A DNA stretch of 64,000 nucleotides from Epiperipatus broadwayi (Eukaryota; Onychophora; Udeonychophora; Euonychophora; Peripatidae). The position numbers were made by a program, and so were the translations under genes. The stretch is from positions 1 through 64,000 of the forward strand of contig JAQFVV010000447.1 of NCBI GenBank assembly GCA_028023455.1, read 5' to 3'. Of the stretch, positions 34,261 to 46,575 are shown in pieces (position 1 is the stretch's first letter; each line of letters opens with the position of its first letter). Below the pieces are notes generated by a model. It was not told the DNA's origin. It saw only the letters and a list, made by a program, of their open reading frames with translations, and made no database searches.

Positions 34261-37200
34261 GAATATTTAACTAAAGTTAAATTTTTCTAAAGACATTCAA
34301 TACACATATTAGATGATGGATATAGACCAGTATAAAAATACAATATGAACATTCTATAATTTTAATTTAGAATGAAAATATCTGAAGACTATTAATCAGT
34401 AAAAACCGCGATTGTGAAAACAGCATTATGAAAATTATGGACTTTTTTTTTTGCAAAGATTTAGTAGAAACAATATAAGAAGAGTGGAAGAGATTTGAAA
34501 ACCTCACTGGATAATTACTTCAGTGCCCAACCTTCCTATCCATAAGTGATCCAGAAAAATACAAAACCTTGAAAAACTGATATTTAGATTTGAAAATATT
34601 TTCGAATCATTTCATTCCAATTCTTCCCAGAGCTAGTATACGAAAACGTGATTACTACATGGTGAATGTTCCATAATGGCAAAAATTGCTTACACATTTA
34701 CCAACAATTTAAAATTGATCACTATTATCGCAATCTTTGTTTTCTATTCCATTTTTCCATTGGTTCTTTAACTTTTCTAATCAAGACTGCCTTATCCGTT
34801 AGGCATTTTGAATAGTCTGTGGGCATATGGAAATGTCAAGGCCTATAAAAACAAGATTAACCAAAAATTTTTCCATGAATTGAAAAGAACAAAATTTCAA
34901 GTAAAGTTATGTTTTCACTTACAAAAATTATAAACAAAAATTTTTTGAAAATAGATTTTAAAAACAATTTTTGAAATTGTAAATTATCCTGAATCTCACT
35001 TGATATATAATTATCACATTCAACATATAATGTGCTTGATATGTGATTGTGGCCCAACTGCAATGATTCCTTTGATTATAATCACAAAACATAACTAATC
35101 TGATACGATAATAACCCAACCAAGATTCAAAATAAATATATAGAACAATACTGAGGTTAATACAACTATTTTAGAGTGATGGATTTTCTATTGCTAATAA
35201 TAGATTGACGCAAGGAATTACTTATGGTTTTTGAAATTCTTAACGTGATTCTGATCCTAATGAATCTTGAAAGATTTCTCTATTTTCAGCTATATGTAAA
35301 ATATCAATATTTCTGATGTTTCTTTCACAAAGTCTAACTGTTGTCGTCCAATCTAGTTTCTCAGCAAGTTGTATTGGATGAGAGTCCTGTATAATTCCAG
35401 TATAATACTGTTAATTCCTTTAATCATTTCTTCTTCATTTCCTGTACAACTTCTGATGCAATGTTATCAATTCTAATCAATTTAGTTTTTTGGCAATATC
35501 TCAAGATTAAGTTGAACTCATCTTTCATTATCTTATATACATTTTTGGCTGATGTCTTTGTAGTTTAACACTTTAGTTTATTTCTTCTGTTTAATTTTTG
35601 TTACATTGGTAAACTTCTTTTTGAACTGGACAATCCTTTAAAGACAATTGTTCTTCCAATCTTGTTTTTGTTTTAATATCTTTGCACTCATTATTATACT
35701 AAATCCCCTTGACTCTTCTGGAAGTGTTTGGAACTTTCCTACATTTTTATGTTTTTAAATTTCAGCTTCTTTTATTTGCAATTAACTGCCGTTTCTTTAA
35801 TTTTTTTGGCTCTTTCCTGCTATCAAACTTTGTCAATCATCTTCCATTATTTCTTTCACTTCCATTCACAGTTCAGTTTTTTCTCTGTCATTTACATTCA
35901 AGACTTCAAATTAACTTCTGATACTATTCCTAAAAGCAAATTATATATATATTTCTAGGTTATATCATCATTTCAACAATAATATCACAACTTTCTCAAG
36001 GCTTACTCGGACTTATTAATAGATAGCTCTTGGATATATGATTTTCTAAAGTACTAATTTTTTTATCAGCCTCAATAGAAAATTACACTTAAATAATTTG
36101 TGATTTGTTCTATATTCTGCTGTGGGTTATATTTTTATTATTAAAGTTTAATTCTTTCATATAATTCCCGTGCATTCCATCTGGTGAGGTCCACTTGTAT
36201 CACTGGCTTCTTACAAACATTATAGCAATAAAACAAATCCTAAAAACTTATTAGTTGTTCTTCTGCCTTACATTTGCTTCCAAACTCATACTGATCAATA
36301 GCATTTCCTTCCGTTCCAACTTTGATAATCCGGTCATCAATAATTAATTTTTCCTGAAAGTTTTTTTTTGCGTTCTCTTTGCATTTGATCATAAAATTTT
36401 TCAGTGTTTTCTTATCTTGCTTGATATAGGCTTACATATAGCAATGTTACATAGGTGTCTACAAAAATGAGAATGATATTAATCGATTGAGATTATATCT
36501 GTAAGCAATCATTGCATTATTCTTCATGGCGATTTGATCGTTGTTAGTGGTCTAATATGTTTTCCTGACTTAAAATTTGCCAATCCATTTCCTTTATTTT
36601 CATTGATTCTTAAGATATTACAAAGTAAGCTATTAAATTTTCACTAGTTTTTCTTTTAATTGATTTTCTTGAAGTTTTTCAACTTCCTTTCCTGTATAGC
36701 GGCATCAGCAATTAGGTATTTAAGTGCCTTTAATCTAGATGGTGTCGTATAAGTTGGAAATATGGAGAAATAATATTGGCTATTTTTCAATAGAATATTG
36801 AATGTTTTCAAATATTATCTTTCAGCACCATAGCTTATTTCTGTTTTAACATATAACATTCTGGAGTAGTTTGTAAATGCTTATTCTCCAGCAGTTTGAA
36901 ATGTTTTTGCCATTGATATAGTTTGTGATCCCATAATGCTGCTGGTTGATATATACTAAAATACTATCATTATTTCAGGAAAATATTAGTATAAAACATT
37001 AAAACACAAAATGAAGATAAGACTGCAATGAAAAACAGAAATAAAATATTAAAGATAACAGATCATCTCTATGAAGATTGTTAGAGAGAAAAAAGCATTA
37101 AGATGAAGATTAATATAAATAATATACCCATGGTATTTTGAGAATCTGCGAGTTACTAAAGATAATTATAAATTACCTTAAATATATTGCTATGTCTAGA

Positions 37201-37734
37201 ACCCTTAACATTGCTTTCTCATTTTGTTTTAATGCATCTCAACAATGTGATAAGAAGCTTATTAAAGTTTATAATGTAGCTCTAAATACTAACACAATTT
37301 TATTAAATGAAATGGCCATCATTACTGATGATCTACTATTATTGTTCGATAGTTTACCTCCTGGCTAGCTGTTTCACTTTTCATCTTCTTTAAAGAAGTT
37401 CTAAAATTTTTCGGAAAGAGGTTTTCTGAAGAAGTTAAAAAAGAAATTACATGATACCAAATAAATAAAAAAAAAACCAAAGTGAGTTCTAATGTGCCTA
37501 CTTTTGCAATTTATGGATGCTTTTATATTTAAGATACGCTATTTTTGGCATAATGTACTACAGCTTTGAATCTAAGCTATATCAATATGATACTGTCAGT
37601 AAATAGTAATTTTAATGATATGTTTCCAAGCATCTTTACTAATACACCAAAATTTGGAAAAAAACCTCTAGTTTAGTCTACTTTCTACAGGAACAATTCA
37701 TTAAGTATTATCATACTCATATTTCAATAAACAT
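34261..37734. other. Intergenic, possible decayed retroelement on minus strand
   Basis: Minus-strand frames at about 35165-36900 show unusually long but broken coding-like stretches (35230-35360 reads LDWTTTVRLCERNIRNIDIL, then HIAENREIFQDS). They may be an old transposon, but I recognise no diagnostic motif. The plus-strand open frames at 35709-35958 are T-rich shadows. A 76-codon frame at 37138-37368 is unassigned. Confidence 0.35.
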
Positions 37735-37840
37735 TAATAATCAATGAATATCAGATGATACTGCTGAATGGTTTCCAGTCTAGTTTCTGGGTATTGGCCT
37801 TCCTTAATGGGGATCACTTGTTTGCTCGATAAGAGGGATG
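37735..37840 (-). repeat. Ancient family A fragment
   Basis: CCAGTCTAGTTTCTGGGTAT then TGGCCTTCCTTAATGGGGA corresponds to CCAGACTAGTTTCTAGCTTG then TGGCTTTCATCAGTGAGGA in the family. Too decayed for a working core. Confidence 0.5.
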
Positions 37841-38493
37841 GGGGATCATTTTTCTACCAAAGATCATTTGAATATTTATAATATCATTCACAGGCTATAG
37901 GAAACTATCGACTTAAAAATTAGCCTGCTAAATCAAATTTAATTAATTTATTCATAATCATTTAGGTTGTGCAACCTTTTCAAGCAGCAGGCCAATTTCA
38001 ACTTCCCCTTTTTAAACAAGGGCATCTTTTTTGAATTAAAAATAAGATAATGTCATTATTACTAATGACTGTACCACATTTAATGCCGATTTTTTCAATT
38101 CACCTTGTATCTATCTTCGTAATATATTTATATTCTCAAATTTCTTTTATGTTCTGGACAGATTAATTCTACAGCAGCTAGAATGCAATCTTTTATAAAC
38201 TCCCCATCATAAAATAAATTCAAATTTTCTTTTTAACATAACTGCTACTTGATGAAACTCTTCATGTTTTCTATTTTAATATTTTCTGTCTTTTCCAATA
38301 ATTTTGTTGTAATCAGAATGTTTTGATAAATAGTGCCTCTTAATAATGCGTTCCTTATTAACTTAACTATTTTCCAGACATATCAGACACATCGATTTAC
38401 TATTTCTTTTTATAAAAAAAAATATGCATTGATCCATTTCTTTTGAAATGCAAGATTTTCTGTGTCAAATTTTCTTATCTTACTTAGTGTAAT

Positions 38494-38807
38494 TATTGTT
38501 AAAACAGGCAAAACGCACTATACGTATTGCCACACACAGCAGAGTAATCAATGGATGCAAAAAGGCTTGTGCATAAAATCCCCATCTAGTGCCTATTCAT
38601 CCAATATCCCCAGACTAGTTTCTGTGGCTTGTGGTCTTCGTCAGTGAGGAGCCTTGGATCTGAGAGCACTGCACCTAGATCTTAGGATCTAATGCAACCC
38701 TCCATTCATTACTCTAGCTTGCTGTGTGTGGCAATACGTATAGTGAGTTTTGCCTGTTTTAACAACAGTCATACACAGGCATAAAGGTGGTGGTCATGTG
38801 ATGTTTA
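38494..38807 (+). mobile_element. Family A repeat, 5'-inverted copy with 10-bp duplication
   Basis: Flanked by TTAGTGTAAT at 38484-38493 and 38808-38817. The first ~205 bp are in minus orientation and the rest in plus orientation, ending in the tail TGGTCATGTGATGTTTA at the right duplication. The tail end is thus the 3' end and the opposite end is inverted, as in 5'-inverted LINE insertions. Confidence 0.85.
38599..38659 (-). ncRNA. Hammerhead motif A, stem II altered
   Basis: Stem I pairs perfectly (ATCCAA/TTGGAT, TCCTCA/TGGGGA), core CTGACGA and GAAACTAGTC. Stem II has changed to AGACCACAAGCCACA and pairs poorly. Confidence 0.55.
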
Positions 38808-38984
38808 TTAGTGTAATCATCCTAATAAAGAAATTTAAATGCAAAATAATAACATAAAATAAAATTTTAGTTTTATTTTGTTAGTTATATGTTTATCTGT
38901 AAAAATCTCTATAAAAACAAATAATGTTCTTAGCATCATTATCATTATCCTATTGGAAGGATTTGTATAAACCCATTAAAACAT

Positions 38985-39044
38985 CACTTAATCACCCTTT
39001 TCTATGCTTACATAAGATGTTAAAACAATATGTGATGTACTGTG
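38985..39044 (-). repeat. 3' UTR and tail of L2a retrotransposon
   Basis: On the minus strand: GAAGTCACAGTACATCACAT, then AACATCTTATGTAAGCATAG and GGGTGATTAAGTGATGTTTT. This is the same tail as in family A repeats and in the L2a copy at 32373. Confidence 0.7.
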
Positions 39045-39905
39045 ACTTCTCCTTAAATGGAGTCAGGAATCTCTTAGCAACTATGCCCAAAGAAACCTGT
39101 TAGCCACTTTACCTTCCCCTTCCATTCCCCACCCTAAGCTTTCCCATAATCTGCTCCATCCCATTTCCACAACATAATCTTTGTCAACTCTATGGCCTTT
39201 ATATCTAAATCCCCCTATCTTTTCCCAAACCCAGAATAAAAACCAATTACCCACTTTCTGTATAATCACTTTGTTCATATTTATTCTTCCATAACTCCAT
39301 TATTTGTACTCTTTCTGCTTTCAAGCATTTACATTCAATCAACAGATGCCTAATATTTTCTGTGCCTTCCTTACACACTTTACAGACTAAATCACCCATA
39401 TTTTTCCATTTACATGTATATTCTCTTGTTGCTAAAGATTCCGTTCGAGCCTTAAATAATAAACTACTTTCCTTGCTATTATCATAAATTAACTCACATT
39501 CAGTGTTCCGTTTATTTCTATATATATATTTAAACTCTTTTTACTCTCCATACTAGTTCTCCATCTCTCCAACTCCCTATTCTTTATTAATGTATCTATT
39601 CTTCTATCCCATTCCTTACCACTATAACACTCAACAATCCCCCTAACACAATCATCCCATCTTTTGTAAAAGTATACTGATATAAATTCTAATCTTTTGC
39701 AGACCGCATTATCTTTCTCACCCATCTTATTGCCTGCCCTTTACTCTTAATCCAATTAAATACTATTTTGGCTATTCTTTTACTATCCATAAACTGCAAC
39801 CTACCAAACATTTTCATTTTACTTTTTGCATCTCTCATATAAAAACTTGACCATCCCATTTCTCCTTGAATTGCCTCCTTTGCTATCCACACCTCTGCAT
39901 CTAAT
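39045..39905 (-). pseudogene. Non-LTR retrotransposon L2a, C-terminal third of ORF2
   Basis: Minus-strand protein remnants in two main frames: LDAEVWIAKEAIQGEMGWSS at 39689-39916, RRIDTLIKNRELERWRTSME at 39489-39725, then a CX2CX8HX4C zinc knuckle (VCKVCKEGTENIRHLLIEC, about 39325-39390), then ESGNWFLFWVWEK and the end near 39081. Such a knuckle after the RT is common in R1/Jockey-like elements. The clade is not certain. Frameshifts near 39700 and 39300 break it. The 5' end is truncated at a junction with family A sequence. Confidence 0.75.
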
Positions 39906-40490
39906 GCATATAGCAACCTCTCTATACAATAGCGCTACACAGTGCAAGCCTTAATAATCAATGGGTGCAATAAGGTTGTGCATAGAATTCCCATCTAGTG
40001 CCAATTCACTCTATAGTCCCAGACTAGCTTCTAGCTGTTTTAGCAGCTTCTGTAAGCATGAGAAATGGTCATCACATGACATTTTAGTGGCTTTATATCC
40101 ATCCTGCCTATAGAATAATGGTGACTGTGGTTATTAAAAAACACTAAAATGTATAGATACTGGACTAGATTCAGATCTGTATGATTATGCAAACAAATTA
40201 GTTTGATGGAAAACATTAGTGTTTTCATCTTGGGCTTATAGCTTTGTAGTTAGCTAATAAGGTAAAAGTTGGCTAGTGGAGAGTTGTATTAGATCCTAAG
40301 ATCTACGTGCAGTGCTCTCAGATCCAAAGCTCCTCACTGATAAAAGCCACAAGCTAGAAACTAGTCTGAGATGTTGAAATGAATGGGCAGGCCCTAGATA
40401 GGGATTTTATGCACAAACCTTTTAGCATCCATTGATTACTATGACTTGCACTAGATGTCACTACTGTCTTGGAGTTTGCTACTGTTTTAC
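39906..40490 (+). mobile_element. Family A repeat: inverted partial unit then full unit
   Basis: From 39906 (CCTCTCTATACAATAGCGCT) a minus-oriented piece runs to about 40035, inside its ribozyme. The sequence then switches to a plus-oriented unit of ~455 bp, beginning with the tail words CTGTAAGCATGAGAAATGG and ending ATGTCACTACTGTCTTGGAG. The plus unit's hammerhead (40322-40380) has CTGATAA in place of CTGATGA. Confidence 0.7.
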
Positions 40491-42299
40491 TTAAAAAAAA
40501 TATGAGGCGAAGTCTAACCATCGAAGTAATTAATACGATGAATACACATATTTACATCAATAATTTTACTTATGGATGCCAGATTTTTTTGCATATATAT
40601 ATTTGAAATTTAATTTCTCAGGGATTTACTGCCATCAATTATTTTCTTATGTATTACATAGCTAATTTTTTGTATTGTTGTATTAGTTAAATAATTATTT
40701 GTTGAAACATATTTTTACCTGAATCCTTTTAATAATTACCATGTTTTTCATTTTTCGTTGTACACTGTTAACTTTTTGGAATTTAAATTCTTATAGATTT
40801 ATTGCTATCAATTATATTCCATAGATTGCATGGCTTTCTTTTTGTGTTATCGCACTTGTTAAAATACTTATATTCATTCTATAAATTAGATTTGTAATTT
40901 AATTTATTATGGATTTGTCCTTATTAATAATTAAATTTTTTACAGAATGCTTGTATTGATCACATATATTGTGTTGAATGTACACTTAATTCTCTATTTA
41001 CATGATAGATTGGTTCCCGAAAATTATGTATAAAAGAAATTTGTGCAAAAAAAAAAAAAAATACATTATATATTTGAAAAATAATGAGATTGATTCCGGA
41101 CCTAAGAAATCAATGAAAATAATTACATAAACTATATAAAAAATTTTGTTAGAATATTATAACATAAATAAAAAATAAATTATAGGAATGTAAAATTCAT
41201 TTGAAAAATAAAAAACTTGAATATGATAACGCAATGAAACACTCATTCTACACAAACCATTGGATATTTTAAAGTTCAAAGCGTATTGTCATTTCCACAT
41301 TATAAGAGGGGGGGGGGTAAAATAAAGATTATTAATGTAATTTATGGGAATTTATTATTTTTATTTCATTCACCTTAATTTTTTTTTTTTTAATTTAACA
41401 ACTAATACATTCAAAAAAGAGAAATTGTTAGCTCCTGGAACTGTACGTTTATCAAAAATACGGGTCATATCTTGCTTGTCCATAAAACAGAGAAGTACCC
41501 AAGATTTTATTTGCTGTCACTGTCTAACAATAAATGCATACATTTGTGCATGATTGGAATACCATTGCTATCACTAAAACTTTGGCAAGATTAATAAATA
41601 TAAATTTAAACAAATTAATCAATTAAATTTAACCAAAATTAAATTTTTTTAACAACAATACCAACAAGGATTTTTTTAAAAAAAACCAAATGTCAAAATG
41701 CAAACAAAGCATCAATATTAAAAAAGATACTAAAAGATATTAAAAAAGAAACAAAATGACAAAAATATTACAATTAAGACAAACAAATTTCTCGATTTAC
41801 AGGGATATTGCTGAAAAGGGGATTTTTGTTTTTAAAATAACGAGAATTAAGAGATGAAACTTTTTTAAAATTAAATTAGATGATAATAACAAACAATTTT
41901 TTTTTTAGTTTTGTGTTGTAATCGTGATGAACCCGACCTCAGAAACAAATCTGTAAATAAACACTGAATTAAAAACATTTTCTATCTTCTAAAAAGGAAA
42001 ATAAATTATTTTATATTACTTAATTATAAAATTATTTAAAGTTAAAGAAAACAGTTTAAATAACTTAAGACAATCAAAGAATTACATCGAGAATATAAGA
42101 TAATTTTTGTAAGCTTTCCATTTTCTTCATTCCAATCATGAATATGTCATAGCAGCTCTAATCCCAAAGTAGCATTTTTTTTTAAAACCAATCATATTAT
42201 TTTAAAACTACTCATGTAGAAAGAGAAAAATTTTTTTTTTCAACTCGTACTATTTCAAAATCGTGCAAAAAAAATTCATATAAAAAAAGAATAGATGTA
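40491..42299. other. Intergenic, no gene seen
   Basis: AT-rich DNA with a G tract at 41308-41316. The 69-codon frame at 41344-41553 has no recognisable feature. Confidence 0.5.
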
Positions 42300-42307
42300 T
42301 TTGCTTT

Positions 42308-42680
42308 GGTAAAAGTTCACTATAACGGTCTATGGTTGTTTGCCCTCTATTGTTTAAACTTTAAACTAAATTGCTTGAGAATCTGACATGTATGTTATTA
42401 TATTACAAAAAAATTAAAATTTAATCAAATGTAAAAGATAATAATAAAAAAAAAAACCTTTTGAATGTTGGATTAATTACACGACATTAATTAAAATAAT
42501 TACTTTTAATTTCTTTGAAAGTTAAGATTTTAAACTGTCTACAACTTAAGAATTTAAAATAAAAAAGTATATGCTACTGTTACAATTACATGAAAATTTA
42601 TTCAAATGTAAAAGATAATAAAAAAAAACATTTACCTTTTTAAATATAATTACGTCCTATACAGACTAGGAAGTTGGAGA
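42308..42680. repeat. Left long terminal inverted repeat of Merlin element
   Basis: Pairs with 43776-44104 over its whole length, from GGTAAAAG to AAGTTGGAGA. It is longer than its partner by about 45 bp, mainly an insert near 42463-42505. It contains the last ~13 codons of the transposase. Confidence 0.85.
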
Positions 42681-43602
42681 AAAAAGCGGTATTGCTGTAT
42701 CTACTCCGGCGGGCAAATTCAAGCAGGTACGATGAAAACAAAGCTCTGCTAGTGCCACATTGGAATTTCAGCTTACGCTTTGCTCTCATTCACATGTTTT
42801 CAATATTCTGGGTATGTATGTCTCGGTCTTCGGGATCCACGAAGTTTTCCTGATGGACGACAACCGAATGCAAATACACACCATTGTTGAGACTGCTGAT
42901 GTTATTGTACGCAGCCCAGCCATCTGAAATAATGTGCGTACCTGGTAAAATGAACCGCTGTATCAGGCCCTCCAGTGTATCAGACGTCCTGTCTGCCACT
43001 TCTATCAAGAAGCACTTTCTTGACGCTCTCTCTATGCCGCCAAACACCCAATGACCTGTCCGTATAGCCCCCCTGTGATATTTTCAGTGGAAATAGTAGG
43101 TTTCGTCTATTTCGATGATTAATGGCTCCCTATTGTCATCAAATCCACCGAGAACTGTCGGATTTGTGTCAAAATATTTGGCACATTCCTCCCGGCAAAA
43201 ATTCGCCCAGACAAGGATAATTCTTTTGCTCATGCTGGTCTCATGCACAATGTGTTGTTGGGGCATATTACACGCCCAAAAATACACGATGCTTGTAGTT
43301 GTTCCTAGAGGCAGATGACTTTGGAAAAAGAAAGACACCTTTCTGATTGAGATGCGATGGTGGCATATTCTGCACTGCCATCTACACCCATCTAAGCCTG
43401 TAGAATACTTCACCAGCGCACACCGAACACCGCACTGTTGGCATAAGGCGTAGTTCTTCAGAAGGAGTCTTTGTGCAAGCCATTTGATGGCCAATTCCGT
43501 AGTTTGTATGACGTCCCATAACTGGCGCATATTCCATTCTTCTGCCAGAATAGCAGCAATGCTTAAAATTTCACTATCAGGTACTAACCATGTAGCAGAC
43601 AT
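42640..43602 (-). pseudogene. Merlin transposase with two in-frame TGA stops
   Basis: A 320-codon frame from ATG at 43602 to TAA at 42640, close to the usual length for the ISXO2-like/DDE_Tnp_IS1595 family. An N-terminal zinc ribbon has CxxC pairs at codons 54-57 and 77-80. The catalytic triad is D166 (EIDET), D227 (IISDGWAAY) and E268 (NIEN), all kept. Two TGA codons interrupt it: codon 173 (43084-43086) just after D166, and codon 271 (42790-42792), where the family has a Trp (NIEN-x-W). There is no frameshift. The last ~13 codons run into the left inverted repeat. Inactive unless the stops are read through. Confidence 0.9.
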
Positions 43603-43726
43603 CTTTTGTAACTATAAAATTGTACACGTATGCGTGTAATTCACGCCGTTGAACACATAAGGTGTCTTTTTTTTTGGAACATGTGCTATAAATGTAGTTA
43701 TTTTAAATTCTTAAGTTGTAGACATT

Positions 43727-43779
43727 GTACGCAGATTATTTCAGATGGCTGGGCTGCGTACAATAACATCAGCAGTCTC
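43727..43779 (+). repeat. 53-bp inverted copy of transposase segment
   Basis: Reverse complement of 42889-42941 (the codons around D227, ISDGWAAYNNI), with a single mismatch. It lies upstream of the transposase ATG, next to the inner edge of the right inverted repeat. Confidence 0.85.
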
Positions 43780-44104
43780 CAACTTCCTAGTCTGTATAGG
43801 ACGTAATTATATTTAAAAAGGTAAATGTTTTTTTTATTATCTTTTACATTTGAATAAATTTTCATGTAATTGTAAGGCAGTAGCATATACTTTTTTATTT
43901 TAAATTCTTAAGTTGTAGACAGTTTAAAATCTTAACTTTCAAAGAAATTAAAAGCAATTATTTTTTATTATTATCTTTTACATTTGATTAAATTTTAATT
44001 TATTTGTAATATAATAACATACCTGTCAGATTCTCAAGCAATTTAGTTTAAATTTTAAACAATAGAGGGCAAACAACCATAGACCGTTATAGTGAACTTT
44101 TACC
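43776..44104. repeat. Right long terminal inverted repeat of Merlin element
   Basis: Mirror of the left repeat. It shares ACTTCCTAGTCTGTATAGGA at its inner end and TTATAGTGAACTTTTACC at its outer end. Confidence 0.85.
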
Positions 44105-44112
44105 TTTGCTTT

Positions 44113-46199
44113 TTACCCATCGTACATGAGTATAATCAGTAAATATATTACTTTTAGGATTATTTTCTAAATATGTTCTATTATTTTCATGTTGATTTGT
44201 TTTGGATGTAAATATATTAAATAATTTAGCTGTTTTTTTTTTTTTGATTTGTAATGAAAAATATGAAACTTATATCAATTAATTTTTTCTTTGCTTTATT
44301 GATATGTAAATGATGGCTACACACTCTACTAGCACTATTTTTTTTTTCTTTGCTATTTAATTATTAAAAATTTTCATAAGATGTTTTTGAACCATGAAAT
44401 CATCATAAGATGAAATCTGGCTTTCCAAGATGGATTGTGGGAAAGCTATTATCTGATCATCCCAATGACAAATTTGAGAATTGTTTTTTTTTTTATCTGA
44501 ATCCATATTAAATGTTTTAAACACAATAAAAACAATATTCTATATGCTATTATAGTGCTCATCTTATCCTGCTGAGAAATAAAATGCTTCTAAGTAGTGT
44601 TTAGAAACCATTCATTCCTTTTTCTTCTTCTCTTTGAAATTCAAATATTAGAATACATTTATTTAAGTGCTACCAAACTACAACATGAAGATATTTTCAT
44701 TTTCAAATTTATCCGCACTTTGTATATTTTTATAATAAAATTAATTGTCTCACACTATGTCCAATCTTTCAATCCAATAATCCTCAAACATTCAGATCTA
44801 ATTTAAGTAAAATATTTCTTGATTTTTTTTTTTAAACTTATTTATTTGCAATAAAAGAGCAAAATTTCTTATAGCATGATACAAACCTTACTAAAAAAAA
44901 AAAATCAATTAAAGAACATAAACAAATATACACTAAATATAACTTTAAAAACACTTTTAAAAACTGAACGTAAATATTGCAACCCATTCATGTTCAGAAC
45001 TGAAGCTCAAAAATGGAAACATTACACATTCATTAATATACAAATTTGTGCCCAGAAGATCAAACTCATTTCATTAATTGTGAAAATTGTATCATATTCA
45101 AGCAAGAGCAGCTCTCTACTTCAGTGCCATCTAGAGCTTGGATAATCAATGGTCCTCAAATACCCTATGCATTTTTAAGTGCAAAGGGTCTTTTGAAATC
45201 ACTGATTACTCAAGCTTACAGCAGATGGCACTAAAGTAGAGAACAGCTCCTGTTTTATCACACAATATGTGAAGTGATGTATTAAATGATTTGCTGTTAT
45301 CACTACATCGAAAGGCAAATATTTTTTTAGTCAATGAAGCTAAATTAATCTGACCTACTGAGGCTAACTTGAGATCAATTCTTTCAAGTTAACAATAGCT
45401 GGATGCATGTTGACCACTATTGATTATCCAATCCAGATTTTAAATTTTGTATATGAGCTTTTACCCTAACACCCATTTCATTTTCAATCATTATTGATCT
45501 TCTGCAGGAAAAAGATGTCTCTTAAAGTTGAATCTTATTTTTTATAACCCATAGCATTCCTTCTCATATAAACTGTATTTCACCCATGCATATCATATGT
45601 TCCCCTCTTCTAGGTCTTTTTAAATCTCATGGGATCCAGTTTAAGATTAGCATTTCCAAGTAAAAGATTATTTGTTTTTTCCATTACAAACTTCAAAAAC
45701 TGAAATCTTGGCTAGGACATAAACCAGAAATGTCAGACAAATTATTTTTCTAACAATTCAAGATACCCTTTGCACAGTAATATGAATTATTTATGACTCT
45801 TCCTATTAGAAAGATTATTTTGAATTTAAAATCTTAGGGTGCTTGAAATTTTTAAGCTTTACATAGAATAGTAAAAACTATGTGTCTTTTATCAGGAAGG
45901 CAAAAAAAGGAATGCCACAGAAGACTGACTTTTCATCATCATTTAGCATCCATTGAAATTGAAGGATTGCTGTACTAATATTTCATGTTTTCGTTACACT
46001 TATGTTAGTTCCACTGTCATATCAATTTTTATATTCATTTATGCTATTTGTATACACGTGTGTGTGTGTAAATACAGTCTAAATTTCTTTTATAGATTTT
46101 CTCACTCCATTTTCTAGCTAATTAAATTCTCTTACTGCAGAACCACCTATTATAAGCTTAAGAAATGAATGAACATCAAATGATAATGGTACAATATCA
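44113..46199. other. Intergenic with one foldback copy
   Basis: At 45095-45250 a ~155-bp foldback (CTCTCTACTTCAGTGCCATC mirrored by GATGGCACTAAAGTAGAGAA) resembles a diverged, 5'-inverted family A end. The surrounding short open frames have low-complexity composition. Confidence 0.45.
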
Positions 46200-46400
46200 A
46201 CACCTCCAGTCCAGTTTCTTAATTTAAAAGCTTAATGTTTTTTGAATTTCAGCCAATTAGCATAATATTATAAAGAAGTTCATTAGTTTTAACTGTACCC
46301 CAAAGCTCACACTGACAAAGGCTACAGACTAGATACTAATCTAGAGCCATTGATTAATCAAAAGTTTACAATAATGTCTCTGGCAAAGGTGAAGAGAACT
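46200..46400 (+). repeat. Ancient family A fragment
   Basis: AAGCTCACACTGACAAAGGC and CTACAGACTAGATACTAATC correspond to the ribozyme region of family A. The core is destroyed. Confidence 0.4.
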
Positions 46401-46575
46401 GTATCTAAAATCACATTGTGAGTAAGTAGAGAACATATTAATATTTTGTTAGTAATAACTAAACAGCCATTTACCAACTAATAGTTTCTATCACCTTATA
46501 ATAAATAAGTTACACTTAGATTTAAGCTCATCATGGATATGGAAAATAGATGCAATGACCACTACAAAATATGTC

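Larger units (their letters stand above)
42308..44104 (-). mobile_element. Merlin (IS1016/IS1595-like) DNA transposon, near complete
   Basis: A 1797-bp element flanked by a perfect 8-bp duplication TTTGCTTT (42300-42307 and 44105-44112). Ends are GGTAAAAGTTCACTATAACG and its complement. The transposase is on the minus strand. Merlin elements typically make 8-9 bp duplications and start with GG; their usual inverted repeats are short, whereas here they are over 300 bp. Confidence 0.93.

Noticed and set aside
35709-35958. Overlapping F/L-rich open frames as membrane proteins
   Set aside because: T-rich DNA gives Phe/Leu-rich translations in two frames at once, and the other strand looks more like decayed coding sequence.
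42640-43602. Alternative genetic code, because both interruptions of the Merlin transposase are TGA and one stands where Trp is expected
   Set aside because: Elp2 exons use TGG for Trp in conserved WD positions, and other elements here have TAA, TAG and TGA stops alike. Two point mutations explain it.
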